A stretch of 64,000 bases of DNA from Pelodictyon phaeoclathratiforme BU-1 (GTDB lineage: Bacteria; Bacteroidota; Chlorobiia; Chlorobiales; Chlorobiaceae). The position numbers and the translations under genes are program-made. Below are positions 34,866 to 49,232 of the stretch, one piece after another. How positions within the stretch are numbered: the first letter of the stretch is position 1; each line of letters opens with the position of its first letter. The stretch is from positions 1,114,501-1,178,500 of the forward strand of contig NC_011060.1 in the NCBI RefSeq assembly GCF_000020645.1. The letters run 5' to 3'. The notes below the pieces were generated by a model that was given only the letters and a program-made list of their open reading frames with translations, had not been told where the DNA came from and made no database searches.

Positions 34866-37800
34866 ATGTTTGAACGATTTATTTCCCGGCCAGTTCTGGC
34901 TACTGTTATTTCGGTAATTCTGATCATTCTTGGAGTGGTGGGCATGAACCAGTTGCCCATTACCCGATTTCCCGATATTGCTCCTCCGAGTGTTTCGGTT
35001 ACGGCAAGCTACCCTGGCGCCAGTGCAGAGACCGTTGGCCGTTTCTGTGGCTCCACCGCTTGAAGAGTCGATCAACGGGGTCGAAAACATGACCTACATG
35101 ACCTCGACTTCAGCCAACGATGGCTCCCTTTCCATCACGGTCTTTTTCAAACAGGGAACCAACCCAGACCAGGCGGCTGTGAATGTGCAGAATCGGGTGT
35201 CGCAGGCTACCAGCCGACTGCCTGCAGAGGTTGTTCAGATCGGTGTTTCGACGATCAAGCGCCAGAACAGCCAGATTATGCTGATCAATTTGGCGAGCAG
35301 TTCCAAACAGTATGATCAGATTTTTCTGCAGAATTATGCCAAAATCAACATTGTTGATGATCTGGCAAGGGTTCCGGGTGTAGGTCAGGTTTCGGTGTAT
35401 GGCAATATGGACTACTCCATGCGGATCTGGCTCCGTCCGGAGCAAATGGCTGCCTACAAGGTGACGCCGCAGGAGGTATCGGCAGCCATTCAGAGCCAGA
35501 ACCTTGAGGCCGCTCCGGGATCCTTTGGCGAGAACAGCGGCGAGTCTATGCAGTACGTGATGAAGTATAAGGGAAAGAATGCTTTTCCCGGTGATTATGA
35601 AGATATTGTGATCAGGGCAAACTCCGATGGATCACTGCTTAAACTTGGCGATATCTCACGGGTAGAGTTCGGCGCTTACCGCTATACGGTCAATACCAGG
35701 GCAAACGGAGAGCCTGCTGTGGTGCTTGCGGTCTATCAGGCTCCGGGCTCAAATGCCAACAAGGTTGAAACCGAGCTTCGCAAGGCTCTCGAAAAAGCAT
35801 CGCTCTCCCTGCCAGCCGGTATCAGCTACTCCATCCCCTTCAGTTCAAAAAAAGTTGTGGATGAGTCGATCCAGCAGGTTCAGCATACCCTTATTGAGGC
35901 CTTTTTGCTGGTTTTTCTTGTGGTTTTTCTCTTTCTGCAGGATTTGCGCTCAACCATCATTCCTGCAATTGCCGTTCCGGTTGCCATTATTGGCACCTTT
36001 TTCTTCATGAATCTCTTTGGCTTTTCCATCAATGTTTTGACCCTTTTTGGACTGGTGCTGGCCATCGGCATTGTTGTTGATGATGCCATTGTGGTTGTTG
36101 AAGCGGTTCATGCAAAAATGGAGCAGAAAAACTATCCGGCCAAAGTTGCTACGGTTTCGGCCATGCGGGAAATAACCACAGCAATTGTTACCATTACCCT
36201 TGTGATGGCATCGGTCTTTCTTCCGGTCGGTTTTCTTGCGGGTTCAACCGGCGTCTTCTACCGGCAGTTCGCCTTTACCCTTGCGATTGCCATTCTGATC
36301 TCGGCAGTCAATGCCCTGACGCTCAGTCCGGCACTTTGCGCCCTTTTTCTTACCAATCTGCATGATGCGGATGGTGAAGCAAAACATAAAAAGCTGAAAA
36401 AATTCGGTGGGGCGGCTCACCGCTTTTTTATCGGGTTCAATGCCGGTTTTGACTCCCTGAAAAGCAGATACCTCCGGAGCCTTATCTTTCTGATCCGTAA
36501 CAAAAGTATCACCTTTGGTATGCTTGCGTTGATTGTTGGCATTTCCGTCTGGATGCTCAAAACGACGCCGACCGGATTTATCCCTGACGAAGACAACGGG
36601 TTTGTCATTGTCTCCGTCAACCTGCCTCCCGGAGCCTCTCTTGCCCGTACCCAGATTGCCATGGGAAGGGCTGAAACCATCCTGCGCTCCATGAACGGGG
36701 TGAAAAAAGTGGTATCGGTTTCGGGTATCAATATTCTGACAAGAAGCTCCTCCCCCTCATCTGGCCTGATGTTTCTTCAGCTTAAAGATCTGAAAGATCG
36801 AGGGAAAGATGGGCATATCAAGAAGATTCTGGCCTCAATTTCACAGCGCCTGGGCAGCATCAAGGAGGGCTCTTTTTTCGCCCTTGCAATGCCAACGGTG
36901 CCTGGTTTCAGTACGGTGGGTGGCCTTGAATTTGTATTACAGGATCGCAGTGGGGGGAGTCTTGAAAAGTTCAATGGTGTTGCGCAGGGGTTTATCGGTG
37001 AATTGATGAAACGACCTGAAATCGGTTTTGCATTTACCACCTTTAATACCTCTTCTCCTCAGTACGAACTTGTTGTGGATAATGTCAAGGCTGGTCAGCT
37101 TGGGGTGAATGTCAAAGAGCTTATGACGGTCATGCAGGTCTATTATGGCAGTATGCAGGCTTCAGACTTCAACCGTTTTGGCAAGTACTACCGGGTCGTG
37201 ATGCAGGCTGCAGCCGCAGATCGTTCAGAGGCCTCCTCCCTGAACGGCATTTTTGTTAAAAATTCCACTGGCTCCATGGTGCCGGTTACCTCGCTGATTA
37301 CCCTGAAGCGGGTCTACGGCACGGAATCGGTTGACCATTTCAATCTTTTTAATGCGGTCTCTGTCAATGCCGTCGTCAAGCCGGGTTACAGTACGGGGCA
37401 GGCCATTAAAGCCGTTGAAGAGATTTCTCGCACCAGTCTGCCTGCAGGTTTTACCTACGACTGGAAGGGTCAGAGCCGCGAGGAGCTTGAATCGAGCGGC
37501 GGACTGATTTTTATTTTTATGCTTTCCCTGCTGTTTGTCTACTTCCTGCTTGCCGCACTCTATGAAAGTTACCTTTTGCCGCTGGCGGTGATGTTCTCCA
37601 TTCCGACCGGCCTGCTTGGGGTTTTTGTCGGGATTAAACTGGCGGGTATCGAAAATAATATTTATGTCCAGGTTGCTGTGATCATGCTGATCGGGCTTCT
37701 GGCCAAGAATGCCATTCTGATTGTTGAGTATGCCCTGCAGCGGCGGGTTGCGGGTAAATCGCTCTCTGCATCGGCCATTGAGGGCGCAAAGGCAAGGCTT

Positions 37801-38082
37801 CGACCGATTCTGATGACCTCGCTCGCTTTTGTAGCCGGGTTGCTGCCGCTCCTCTTTGTTTCAGGGCCAGCCGCACAGGGAAACCATTCCATTGGCGCGG
37901 CGGCCATTGGCGGGATGTTTGTAGGAATGCTCCTTGGAATTTTTGTTGTTCCGGTACTCTTTGTCACCTTCCAGTACCTGCAGGAGCGGATAACCGGGCC
38001 GGCCTGCACCATTGTTGAAGCAGGAGAGATTCTCGAAGAGGTCATCAACAGGGAAAAGGGGAGCGCCGGGCTGGTATCATGA
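34866..38082 (+). pseudogene. RND (HAE1) efflux pump with a one-base frameshift
   Basis: Inner-membrane proton-driven drug exporter. The first frame opens MFERFISRPVLATVISVILI and runs to PGASAETVGR, then goes out of phase and stops at 35063; the remaining 1,000 or so residues (VAPPLEESINGVENMTYMTS onward) are in another frame. The homologous sequence should read ...TVGRSVAPPLEE, so the TTT at 35042-35044 carries one extra T. With it removed the protein would be 1,071 residues, normal for HAE1 pumps, with the membrane aspartates in AIGIVVDDAIVVVEAV and the C-terminal GLLAKNAILIVEYA. Either a true mutation or a sequencing error. Confidence 0.9.
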
Positions 38083-38110
38083 CAGGTAATGATGTATTAA
38101 TGGTTGAGCT

Positions 38111-39532
38111 ATGAGAAAACTGAAGAAAAATGGCGTATGGGTACTCCTGCTTGTGTTGATGGGCAGCGCAATGGCGGCCTGCAGTTCCGTCGGAGAGTAT
38201 AAAAAACCGGAAGTGGCGTTACCTGCAGCTTACCGTGGTGTTGCATCCGGGGTTAGTAATGCGGATTCTCTCATCTCCCTGTTACCCTACCGGAGCTTTT
38301 TTGCCGACGAGGCATTACGGACGTTGATTGACAGTGCGATAGTGAACAATATTGATCTGCAGGTAGCACTGAAAAATATCGACTACGCCCGACAGAGCCT
38401 GAACTCTGCAAGGCTCGGAATGCTTCCTACACTCAACATTGGCGTTGACGGAAGCCTCAGCCGTCCCTCTGATAATGGCCCCCAGGCAAAAGCGGAACCG
38501 GACAAAACAACTGAAAATTATACGGCATCAGCATCCGCTTCATGGGAAGCCGATATCTGGGGGAAGATCCGCAGCAGAAAAAAATCGGCTCTCGCTTCAT
38601 ATCTGAAAACAGGTGAAGCTGCCAGAGCTGTGAGGACGAGACTGGTGGCAGATGTGGCTGATGGGTATTATAACCTGCTTATGCTTGATGCGCAGCTCGC
38701 CATGTCGAGAAAAAACCTTGCACTTGCCGATACGACGCTGCAGATGATCCGCCTTCAGTATGATGCCGGTCAGCTCACCTCTCTTGCCGTGCAGCAGCAG
38801 GAGGCCTCAAGACAATCCATAGCGCTCGCGATTCCGCAGCTTGAACAGAGAACCGCCGTGCAGGAAAATGCCCTCAGTTTGCTCTGCGGCAGGATGCCGG
38901 CAACTATTTTTCGTGACCGATCCCTTTTCACTCTCAAGGTGGTTGATACGATTCCGGCTGGCATTCCCTCTGCCCTGCTGCAGAACCGGCCTGATGTCCG
39001 GGCTGCAGAGTTGGCTGTAAGAGCGGCTCATGCCAATATGGGAGAAGCGAAAGCAACCCTTTATCCCTCTCTGACGATTACGGCTGAAGGAGGTGTGAAT
39101 GCACTCCGTTCAAGCGATTGGTTTACCTTTCCAGGCTCTCTCTTCGGTTTTGTACAGGGCGCCCTTTTGCAGCCGATTTTTCAGCATGGTCAGTTGAAAG
39201 CTAAATACGAACAGTCAAAAATAGAACGGGATCAGTCGGAATTCGCATTCAAGCAGGCCGTACTCAAAGCGGTAGGAGAGGTCTCCGATGCATTGGTTGC
39301 AGTTGAAAAGGTAAAAACTCAGGAGCTGATTGCGGCGGAACGGGTTGCAACCCTTCAGACTGCACACTCCAACTCAGGAATGCTCTTCCGGAGTGGCATG
39401 GCGACCTATCTTGAAGTTATCGTAGCCCAGACCAATGCCTTGCAGGCTGAACTTGCTCTTGCTGATATACGGCGCCAGCATCTTGCGGCACTGGCTGAAC
39501 TCTATCGTTCACTTGGCGGGGGATGGCGTTAA
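38111..39532 (+). CDS. RND efflux outer-membrane factor (TolC/NodT lipoprotein)
   Basis: Outer-membrane channel of the efflux complex, 473 residues. It has a lipoprotein signal ending AMAACSSVGEYKKPE and the two repeated outer-membrane-efflux halves (helical segments with SASWEADIWGKIRSRKKSALASY and LLQNRPDVRAAELAVRAAHANMGEAKATLYPSLTI). It ends in LAALAELYRSLGGGW, typical of NodT-family channels. It begins 28 bases after the pump gene and completes the three-gene operon. Confidence 0.92.
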   Translation: MRKLKKNGVWVLLLVLMGSAMAACSSVGEYKKPEVALPAAYRGVASGVSNADSLISLLPYRSFFADEALRTLIDSAIVNNIDLQVALKNIDYARQSLNSARLGMLPTLNIGVDGSLSRPSDNGPQAKAEPDKTTENYTASASASWEADIWGKIRSRKKSALASYLKTGEAARAVRTRLVADVADGYYNLLMLDAQLAMSRKNLALADTTLQMIRLQYDAGQLTSLAVQQQEASRQSIALAIPQLEQRTAVQENALSLLCGRMPATIFRDRSLFTLKVVDTIPAGIPSALLQNRPDVRAAELAVRAAHANMGEAKATLYPSLTITAEGGVNALRSSDWFTFPGSLFGFVQGALLQPIFQHGQLKAKYEQSKIERDQSEFAFKQAVLKAVGEVSDALVAVEKVKTQELIAAERVATLQTAHSNSGMLFRSGMATYLEVIVAQTNALQAELALADIRRQHLAALAELYRSLGGGWR

Positions 39533-39633
39533 AGAGGTTGCCTCTCCGGAATTGTTTCCGGGAAGAGAATGTTAGTTGAAGAGCGTGTATGCAGATAATC
39601 AATCAGTGTCAGAGTAAGGAAAATCAGGAGCGT

Positions 39634-40434
39634 ATGGATAGAACACAATATAATGCAACGGTTGTCGGTAAAATCATGGTCACGCCAGACCTGATGATCT
39701 TTCGGATCCATACTGACGAAGCAAGAGAGGAGTTTGAAGCGGGGCAGAATCTGCTTCTTGGTCTTTACGGATTTGAAAAACGCTCTTCAAATTCGGAGCC
39801 TGAACTGGTTCCTGCAGAGGGCGAAAAACTTATCCGGCGCCCTTATTCGCTTGCCTCGGAAAAGACCGAGACAAGGCAGCTTGAGTTTTACATTTCACAG
39901 GTCAAGTCGGGTCAATTGACCTCAAGGCTCTTCAACCTCAATGTTGGGGAGAGGCTCTACGTAGGCACCAAGATCACCGGCATCTTCCGTCTTGATGAAA
40001 CGCCCGATGGCAGCGATATTGTGATGGTTGCCACAGGAACCGGAATTGCCCCCTACATCAGTTTTTTACGCTCCCATATCGTTGAACGGCCGGAAAGCAA
40101 GATGGTGGTAATACAGGGTGCAGCTCACCGCTGGGATCTTGGTTATTACAGTGAATTGACTTTTCTTGAAAAAAGTTTTGCAAACTTCTTTTATGTTCCG
40201 ACTCTTACCGATGCCGATGATCGCTGGGATGGCTACCGCTATTGTATTGAGGAGCTGTTACGAAAGGATGTTTTGCAGAACGAGTTTAACATATCACCCG
40301 ATCCCGAACGGACGCACTTTTTTGTCAGCGGGCAGCCTGAGATGGTGGGTCACGTGTCGGAGTGGCTCTCCGATTTCGGATATACACGCCATCACCCTGA
40401 CGATCCCGGAGAGTTATATATAGAAGAGTTTTGA
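39634..40434 (+). CDS. fpr: Ferredoxin/flavodoxin--NADP reductase (Fpr type)
   Basis: FAD enzyme moving electrons between ferredoxin and NADP(H). The product (266 residues) has the FAD motif IRRPYSLAS, the nucleotide motif MVATGTGIAPYISFLRS and the C-terminal FVSGQPEMVGHV region. The ATG at 39634 is chosen because AGGAG lies three bases before it; an upstream in-frame ATG at 39589 has none. It starts about 100 bases after the efflux operon and may be its own unit. Green sulfur bacteria usually use a thioredoxin-reductase-like FNR, so this plant-type one is an additional enzyme, by family knowledge. Confidence 0.88.
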   Translation: MDRTQYNATVVGKIMVTPDLMIFRIHTDEAREEFEAGQNLLLGLYGFEKRSSNSEPELVPAEGEKLIRRPYSLASEKTETRQLEFYISQVKSGQLTSRLFNLNVGERLYVGTKITGIFRLDETPDGSDIVMVATGTGIAPYISFLRSHIVERPESKMVVIQGAAHRWDLGYYSELTFLEKSFANFFYVPTLTDADDRWDGYRYCIEELLRKDVLQNEFNISPDPERTHFFVSGQPEMVGHVSEWLSDFGYTRHHPDDPGELYIEEF

Positions 40435-40611
40435 GCGCATGGCTGCTCCAGCGGTCATGGGTATTGATGTACTCTTCTTGTTCCTGATGTCCGGGATAGC
40501 AGAATCTGAAGAAGCGTTCAAGAAGGATATTGCGGCAAGAGAAGCTCATGAAAGCCATTCATCACCGGCTTTGTGGCAGGCAGCCGCCCAGATTTATAAA
40601 ACATTTACGCA

Positions 40612-42594
40612 ATGCACATTATCCATCCGATAAACGATTTTTTGTTTGAACTTTTCCCCAAGGCAAAAGAGGCGGGAAACAATATTGATGTACTGAAGCA
40701 GGAGATTGAGACCTTTTATACGGTAGGGCCTTTCAAGCCAGCGATTACCATCGTGCACGGCATCATCGATATCACGATTGAGGGTGACCTGATTGCACAG
40801 CACAACAGCCGCTATAACAAAGTCCTTGCACTCTGTGATGTCCGCCAATATACCGAGGCCAAAGAGCAGATCAGTCAGCTCATCAAGGAAGCTCCTCATA
40901 TTTCAGAGTACCACCGGGTACTTGGCCAAATCCTTTCAGAGCAGGGCGAACAGGATGATGCCATCAACAGCCTTATCGATGCACTGCGCTGGGACCCGAA
41001 AAATGGGTGGGCGCTTATTATTACGGGCAACATTATGGCCCGCTATCAGCACGACCTTGAGACGGCTATGAAATACTATGAGTGCGCTCTGCAGCATAAA
41101 CCCGACGATTATGTTTCCATGACGCTGATTGCCATCAACCTGATCCAGAACGGGAATCCGGATGCAGCACGGCAATACCTCGACAGGGCTTTTGCGGTTA
41201 ATCCCGCTTATCCGAATATCTATTATGCCTTTGCCCTCCTTGCAGAGGCTGAACATCATTCCAGGGAAGCGTTTGAGATGTCGATTGTTGCGCTTTTCAA
41301 GAATCCCAAAAAGGATCTGCTCTATCAGCAATCGCTGAAGAGCGCCATGAAGGCGGCAAGTGAGATTATTGACGAAGAGGTCGGTGGTGATCTTGTCAAT
41401 GCCTATGCCTCGACGCTGGAGGAGGAGTGCGGCAAGAAAATCGTTATCGAAACGGATACCGGGTTAAAGAGCGCAGCCAAAATCGAGTGTGCCGAAAACC
41501 ACGACCGGAGCTACCACCTCGTCAAATACAATCCAGACTACCCGGCGGTTCACCATCTGATCATGCATGAGCTCGCGCATCTGCATTTTGCGGCTCAGGC
41601 ACGACAGACAGGGAAAAACAAGCTCTTTGTCAGCAATGATGAGAACAAAAAGCGATTCCTGGGTTCCCATGAAAAAGATGCCAGGATGTTGAGCAAAAAA
41701 GGTTACGACGATGCGCTCATCGAGAACTATTATGCCTTGTTTCAGGTGCTGAACGCCCAGATCTTCAACACGCCGATTGATCTTTATATCGAGGATTATC
41801 TGTTTCAGAACTATCCGGCTCTCATGCCCTATCAGTTTCTTTCGCTGCTTGGCCTTATACAGGAAGGAATTTACGCAACGACCGATGAACAGATTCTGAC
41901 CATTGCACCACCGGAAATCCTCTCGAAATCAAAGATATTTAATCTGGTCAAGGCACTGCACTTTCAAAAGCGGTATGGGGTGAACCTTATAGAAGAGCAC
42001 AAGCCAACCACCGCAGAAAAAGAGCAGGCTGTAACCTTCTACCGCGAATATGAGGAGTGCCGAACCCGGCACACGCCCGGCGATGAATATGAACTGCTTC
42101 AGCGGTGGGCAAAGCAGTTATATCTGCAGAACTTTTTCGCACTCATTGAAGAGCCCGATTACCGGGAGCAAAGCGACCTTATCGAGCGCCTTTGCGCTGA
42201 AGTGCAGGTCGATTTGCCCGGCAAAGGTGATGCCGCCCATCCGGCAGACCAGAAGAGGCAGCTCTGCACCGAGGCGCATCAGGGCAAAGATATTAATATG
42301 GCCGTAACCCGGTTCATGGTCGAAGCACTGCATTACTTCAAAAATCTGACCGACTCGGAGATCACTGCCATTGCCATCCAAATAGGCCTGATGTGTGGGG
42401 AGGGAATAAACCCGGATGCAGAAGGCTACACCATCCCGCTCATAGCCGCCAGAACCTTCACCGGATACCAGGTGCTGGCCTACTATTACGTGAGCTGGGC
42501 AAAGGCATTCCCTGAGTACCTGCAGCAACTCCAGCTCCCGTTTGACAAAGAGTACGAATTTGCTCTTGAAATGTTGGGGATGGGAGGGGGATGA
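40612..42594 (+). CDS. TPR protein with an HExxH metallopeptidase-like motif
   Basis: Protein of 660 residues. Residues about 60-250 carry tetratricopeptide repeats (for example LGQILSEQGEQDDAINSLIDALRWDPKN and YECALQHKPDDYVSMTLIAINLIQNGN). Near residue 315-326 is HHLIMHELAHLHF, a complete HExxH zinc site of the kind found in M48/M78-type peptidases. The C-terminal 300 residues are helical and unlike anything I can name. No signal peptide is seen, so it is cytosolic. A decayed partial copy of this gene lies at 49374-49506. Role unknown; it borders the defence island. Confidence 0.75.
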   Translation: MHIIHPINDFLFELFPKAKEAGNNIDVLKQEIETFYTVGPFKPAITIVHGIIDITIEGDLIAQHNSRYNKVLALCDVRQYTEAKEQISQLIKEAPHISEYHRVLGQILSEQGEQDDAINSLIDALRWDPKNGWALIITGNIMARYQHDLETAMKYYECALQHKPDDYVSMTLIAINLIQNGNPDAARQYLDRAFAVNPAYPNIYYAFALLAEAEHHSREAFEMSIVALFKNPKKDLLYQQSLKSAMKAASEIIDEEVGGDLVNAYASTLEEECGKKIVIETDTGLKSAAKIECAENHDRSYHLVKYNPDYPAVHHLIMHELAHLHFAAQARQTGKNKLFVSNDENKKRFLGSHEKDARMLSKKGYDDALIENYYALFQVLNAQIFNTPIDLYIEDYLFQNYPALMPYQFLSLLGLIQEGIYATTDEQILTIAPPEILSKSKIFNLVKALHFQKRYGVNLIEEHKPTTAEKEQAVTFYREYEECRTRHTPGDEYELLQRWAKQLYLQNFFALIEEPDYREQSDLIERLCAEVQVDLPGKGDAAHPADQKRQLCTEAHQGKDINMAVTRFMVEALHYFKNLTDSEITAIAIQIGLMCGEGINPDAEGYTIPLIAARTFTGYQVLAYYYVSWAKAFPEYLQQLQLPFDKEYEFALEMLGMGGG

Positions 42595-42759
42595 GTTCAT
42601 ACCGGGCCAGCATCTCTTCTGGTGAGTTTCATCTTTTCTCCCTGTTTTCATTACCGGCAGAGACCGTAGCCATTCCCTATACGTTATCGTCGTTCTCTAT
42701 TATTGCACAGAGAGTGTGATGAGCCTTACTATTTGTCAACGAAAATCAGAGAGGAAAAT

Positions 42760-43440
42760 ATGTGCGGACGATTCGGGTTTTACGAACTGAAGTACTTTCT
42801 TGACCTTCTTCGCCAACTGGAGTTGCCGTTTGAAGAGAATCAGGACTACCCCCAGACGAATCGTTACAACATCCCTCCGGAAACAGATATTCTAACTTTG
42901 CAGGCCAACCATGGAGCTTATAAGCTCACCTCGGCACGATGGGGGTTGATTCCCTATTGGTCCAAAGAACTTCCCAAAATCAGGCCAATAAACGCACGCT
43001 CTGAATCATTGGTCTCGAAACCCTATTACCGACATCTTGTTGGGCGGAACCACTGCCTGATTCCAGCGAGCGGCTTTTATGAATGGGAGCGCATCGACGG
43101 TAAAAAGAAGCAACCCTGGTACATCCACCGGGCAGATGGCTTGCCCATGGCATTTGCCGGACTATGGGACACCTGGAAGTCGAAGCATACCGAAGAGCCC
43201 GCAATCACGACCTGTACCATCATCACTACAGTGGCAAATGAGCAGATAGCACCTCTCCATGACCGAATGCCCGTAATTCTCGAATCCGAAAACTGGAAAA
43301 GATGGCTCGAAGCTGATCCTCGAAATCTTTCGAAGATGCTGGTTCCCGCAGATAACGGCATTCTGGAAATGTATCAGGTATCAACACTGGTCAACAATGC
43401 CCGCTATCAGAGTGGCAACTGTATTGAGCAGGTTGAGTGA
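42760..43440 (+). CDS. SOS response-associated peptidase (SRAP/YedK-like)
   Basis: Protein of 226 residues that crosslinks to and shields abasic sites in single-stranded DNA. The start is the ATG at 42760, since the catalytic cysteine must be residue 2 (MCGRFGF) and GAGAGG lies shortly upstream; the frame is open 19 codons further. Other signature residues are present: PINARSES, ASGFYEWE and LHDRMPVIL with the catalytic histidine. It stands alone between the TPR gene and the SNF2 operon. Confidence 0.95.
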   Translation: MCGRFGFYELKYFLDLLRQLELPFEENQDYPQTNRYNIPPETDILTLQANHGAYKLTSARWGLIPYWSKELPKIRPINARSESLVSKPYYRHLVGRNHCLIPASGFYEWERIDGKKKQPWYIHRADGLPMAFAGLWDTWKSKHTEEPAITTCTIITTVANEQIAPLHDRMPVILESENWKRWLEADPRNLSKMLVPADNGILEMYQVSTLVNNARYQSGNCIEQVE

Positions 43441-43544
43441 CGGCATCAAGGCACGGGTTGAATGTAAAACGGTTATCACATGTCGTGAATTTTCGGTAAA
43501 TACAAACAGGCTGTTTTAAGACCGAATTTCATAAAAAATGAACA

Positions 43545-47054
<3,510 letters not shown>

Positions 47055-47058
47055 AACT

Positions 47059-48252
47059 GTGAGCATTATGTTATCCGAAGATCAGCTAAAAGTATTATTG
47101 ACCGATATGGAGGCCGATACTATTGAACGAACGACAGCAGTAAGTGATACCGATAAATTCAGTCAGGCGATCTGTGCATTTGCCAATGATTTGCCCAATC
47201 ATCGAAACCCGGGTTATCTTTTGATAGGAGTAACGGACAAAGGAGTTCTGTCCGGGCTGACTGTTACTGATGAACTCCTCAAAAACCTTGGCGGTATTCG
47301 CTCTCAAGGCAATGTGTTACCCCAGCCTTACATGACTGTCGCCAGATTCGCACTCTCCGGTGGAGATGTAGCTGTTGTTGAAGTTCATCCCTGTGATCTT
47401 CCCCCGGTGCGTTATAAAGGACGGGTGTACATCAGAGTCGGGCCACGGAAAGGCATTGCCAATGAGCAGGAAGAGCGTGTTCTTACAGAACGGCGTGTTG
47501 CCCTTGCCCGCTCTTTTGATGCCCGTCCTTGTTCAGAAGCAACAATTGAAGACATCGCGTTAGGTCAATTTGATGCCTATCGGCGGGAAGCTGTTGATCC
47601 TGAAACCATTGCGGCAAACAATCGAAATATTGAATTACAGTTGGCATCTTTGCGGTTGTACGACCCCAAACCAGCCTGCCCAACGTATGGCGGTATATTA
47701 CTTTTTGGGAAAAACCCCAGATTCTTTTTACCAGGAGCTTATGTTCAATATCTCAAGCTACCCGGAACAGATTTGACGGAACAGCCTGACGACCAGTCAG
47801 AGATTTCCGGCGACCTTCACACCTTGTTACGAGAGCTGGAAGGGAGAATCAAGCTTCTGATACAGACAACCATGCGCAAGGTCACTGCCTTTGAGGAAAA
47901 ACTGCAACCTGACTATCCCGAGTGGGCGTTACGGGAGCTGCTTATGAATGCGGTTATGCACCGTAACTACGACAGTAATTCACCAATTCGCTTTTATGCA
48001 TTCATCGATCATCTTGAGATCCAGAGTCCAGGTGGTTTGTATGGTGAGGCTACACCGGAAAACTTTCCTACTCGTAACAGTTACCGTAATCCAGTTATTG
48101 CTGAAGCCATGAAATCACTCGGTTTTGTGAACAGGTTCGGCTATGGTGTTCAGCGAGCGCAAGCGCTTTTGGTACAGAACGGCAACCCTCCTGCTCAATT
48201 TGAGTTCGATGAGCACTCCGTATTGGTCAAGATCTTCAGGAGGTTGACATGA
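47059..48252 (+). CDS. AlbA_2 / HATPase_c_4 regulator-like protein
   Basis: Protein of 397 residues with an N-terminal AlbA_2 (Schlafen-like) putative nucleic-acid-binding domain (FANDLPNHRNPGYLLIGVTDKGVLSGL, VYIRVGPRKGIANEQEE, residues about 15-145) and a C-terminal GHKL-ATPase-like domain (ALRELLMNAVMHRNYDSNSPIRFYAFIDHLEIQSPGG, GFVNRFGYGVQRAQ). Such proteins are common in defence islands and near mobile elements. GTG at 47059 or ATG at 47068 are possible starts. It begins four bases after the SNF2 gene and overlaps the ParA gene by four bases. It lacks the usual QVT-repeat tail of the family; that tail follows the next gene. Confidence 0.82.
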   Translation: MSIMLSEDQLKVLLTDMEADTIERTTAVSDTDKFSQAICAFANDLPNHRNPGYLLIGVTDKGVLSGLTVTDELLKNLGGIRSQGNVLPQPYMTVARFALSGGDVAVVEVHPCDLPPVRYKGRVYIRVGPRKGIANEQEERVLTERRVALARSFDARPCSEATIEDIALGQFDAYRREAVDPETIAANNRNIELQLASLRLYDPKPACPTYGGILLFGKNPRFFLPGAYVQYLKLPGTDLTEQPDDQSEISGDLHTLLRELEGRIKLLIQTTMRKVTAFEEKLQPDYPEWALRELLMNAVMHRNYDSNSPIRFYAFIDHLEIQSPGGLYGEATPENFPTRNSYRNPVIAEAMKSLGFVNRFGYGVQRAQALLVQNGNPPAQFEFDEHSVLVKIFRRLT

Positions 48253-49232
48253 AAACAATAGCCTTTTTTAATAACAAAGGCGGTGTAGGCAAGACCTCAC
48301 TGGTCTATCATCTTGCCTGGATGTTTGCAGACCATGGCATAAAAACACTTGCGGTCGATCTTGATCCGCAAGCCAACCTCACGGCCATGTTTCTCGATGA
48401 AAATCGGCTTGAGCAATTATGGCCAGATGATGAGCATCCTGATACGGTTTATGGCTCAATTCGCCCGATTTTACGGGGAACAGGTGATATTGCTCAACCC
48501 AGTGTAGAAATGATCACCGAGACCCTCGGTCTTATTCCTGGCGACCTTGGCTTGTCGCGGTTTGAAGATAAACTTTCGGATGCATGGCCCCGGTGTCATA
48601 ATCGTGATGAATCAGCTTTTCGAACAATGACAGCGTTTCATCGTCTTGTGCAGCGAGGATCGGAATGGGGCGCAGAACTGGTTTTGATTGATGTTGGCCC
48701 AAATCTCGGTGCAATCAATCGTTCGGCGTTGATTGCTTCCGATCAGGTTTGTTTGCCGTTGGCTCCTGATCTTTTCTCCCTGCAAGGTCTCAAGAATCTT
48801 GGACCGACACTTCGAGAGTGGCGTACCGTATGGGCGGAACTTCTCGCCAAAGCCCCTGCCGATTTGCCAATGCCCAGAGGGGCGATGCAGCCTGTCGGTT
48901 ACATCGTTATGCAGCATGGCATTCTCGATACACGACCTGTCAAGGCATATAAACGCTGGATGGACAAGATACCTAAAGTTTATCGGGAAGCTGTTCTAAA
49001 TGAACCAATTATCTCTTTGCCGCCTGTTGCGCAAGATCCATACTGCCTGTCACTCCTCAAGCATTACCGAAGCTTAATGCCAATGGCAATGGAGGCTCGT
49101 AAACCGATTTTTTTCCTGAAATCTGCCGACGGGGCGATTGGAGCCCACATCGAAGCTGTGAGGAGTTGCTATTCAGATTTTCAGAATTTGGCAGCTAAAA
49201 TAGCGGCGGCGGCAGGAATCGCGTTTCAATGA
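48249..49232 (+). CDS. ParA/Soj-like ATPase
   Basis: Protein of 327 residues with the deviant Walker A motif KGGVGKTS (10-17), the switch region VDLDPQANLTAMF and the Walker B LVLIDVGPNLGAINRSAL. Such ATPases position DNA or large complexes. It overlaps the AlbA_2 gene by ATGA and there is no ParB, so it is not a partition pair; here it belongs to a helicase operon. Its stop overlaps the ATG of the short QVTA frame. Confidence 0.9.
   Translation: MKTIAFFNNKGGVGKTSLVYHLAWMFADHGIKTLAVDLDPQANLTAMFLDENRLEQLWPDDEHPDTVYGSIRPILRGTGDIAQPSVEMITETLGLIPGDLGLSRFEDKLSDAWPRCHNRDESAFRTMTAFHRLVQRGSEWGAELVLIDVGPNLGAINRSALIASDQVCLPLAPDLFSLQGLKNLGPTLREWRTVWAELLAKAPADLPMPRGAMQPVGYIVMQHGILDTRPVKAYKRWMDKIPKVYREAVLNEPIISLPPVAQDPYCLSLLKHYRSLMPMAMEARKPIFFLKSADGAIGAHIEAVRSCYSDFQNLAAKIAAAAGIAFQ

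Noticed and set aside
40439..40633. Small plus-strand frame of 64 codons before the TPR/HExxH gene
   Set aside because: No family resemblance and no ribosome site; its end overlaps the TPR gene in another frame. Part of this stretch is duplicated near 49.4 kb as DNA, not as a protein.
48249..49232. Plasmid or chromosome partition locus
   Set aside because: There is no ParB gene and no parS-like repeat; the ATPase sits in a helicase operon.
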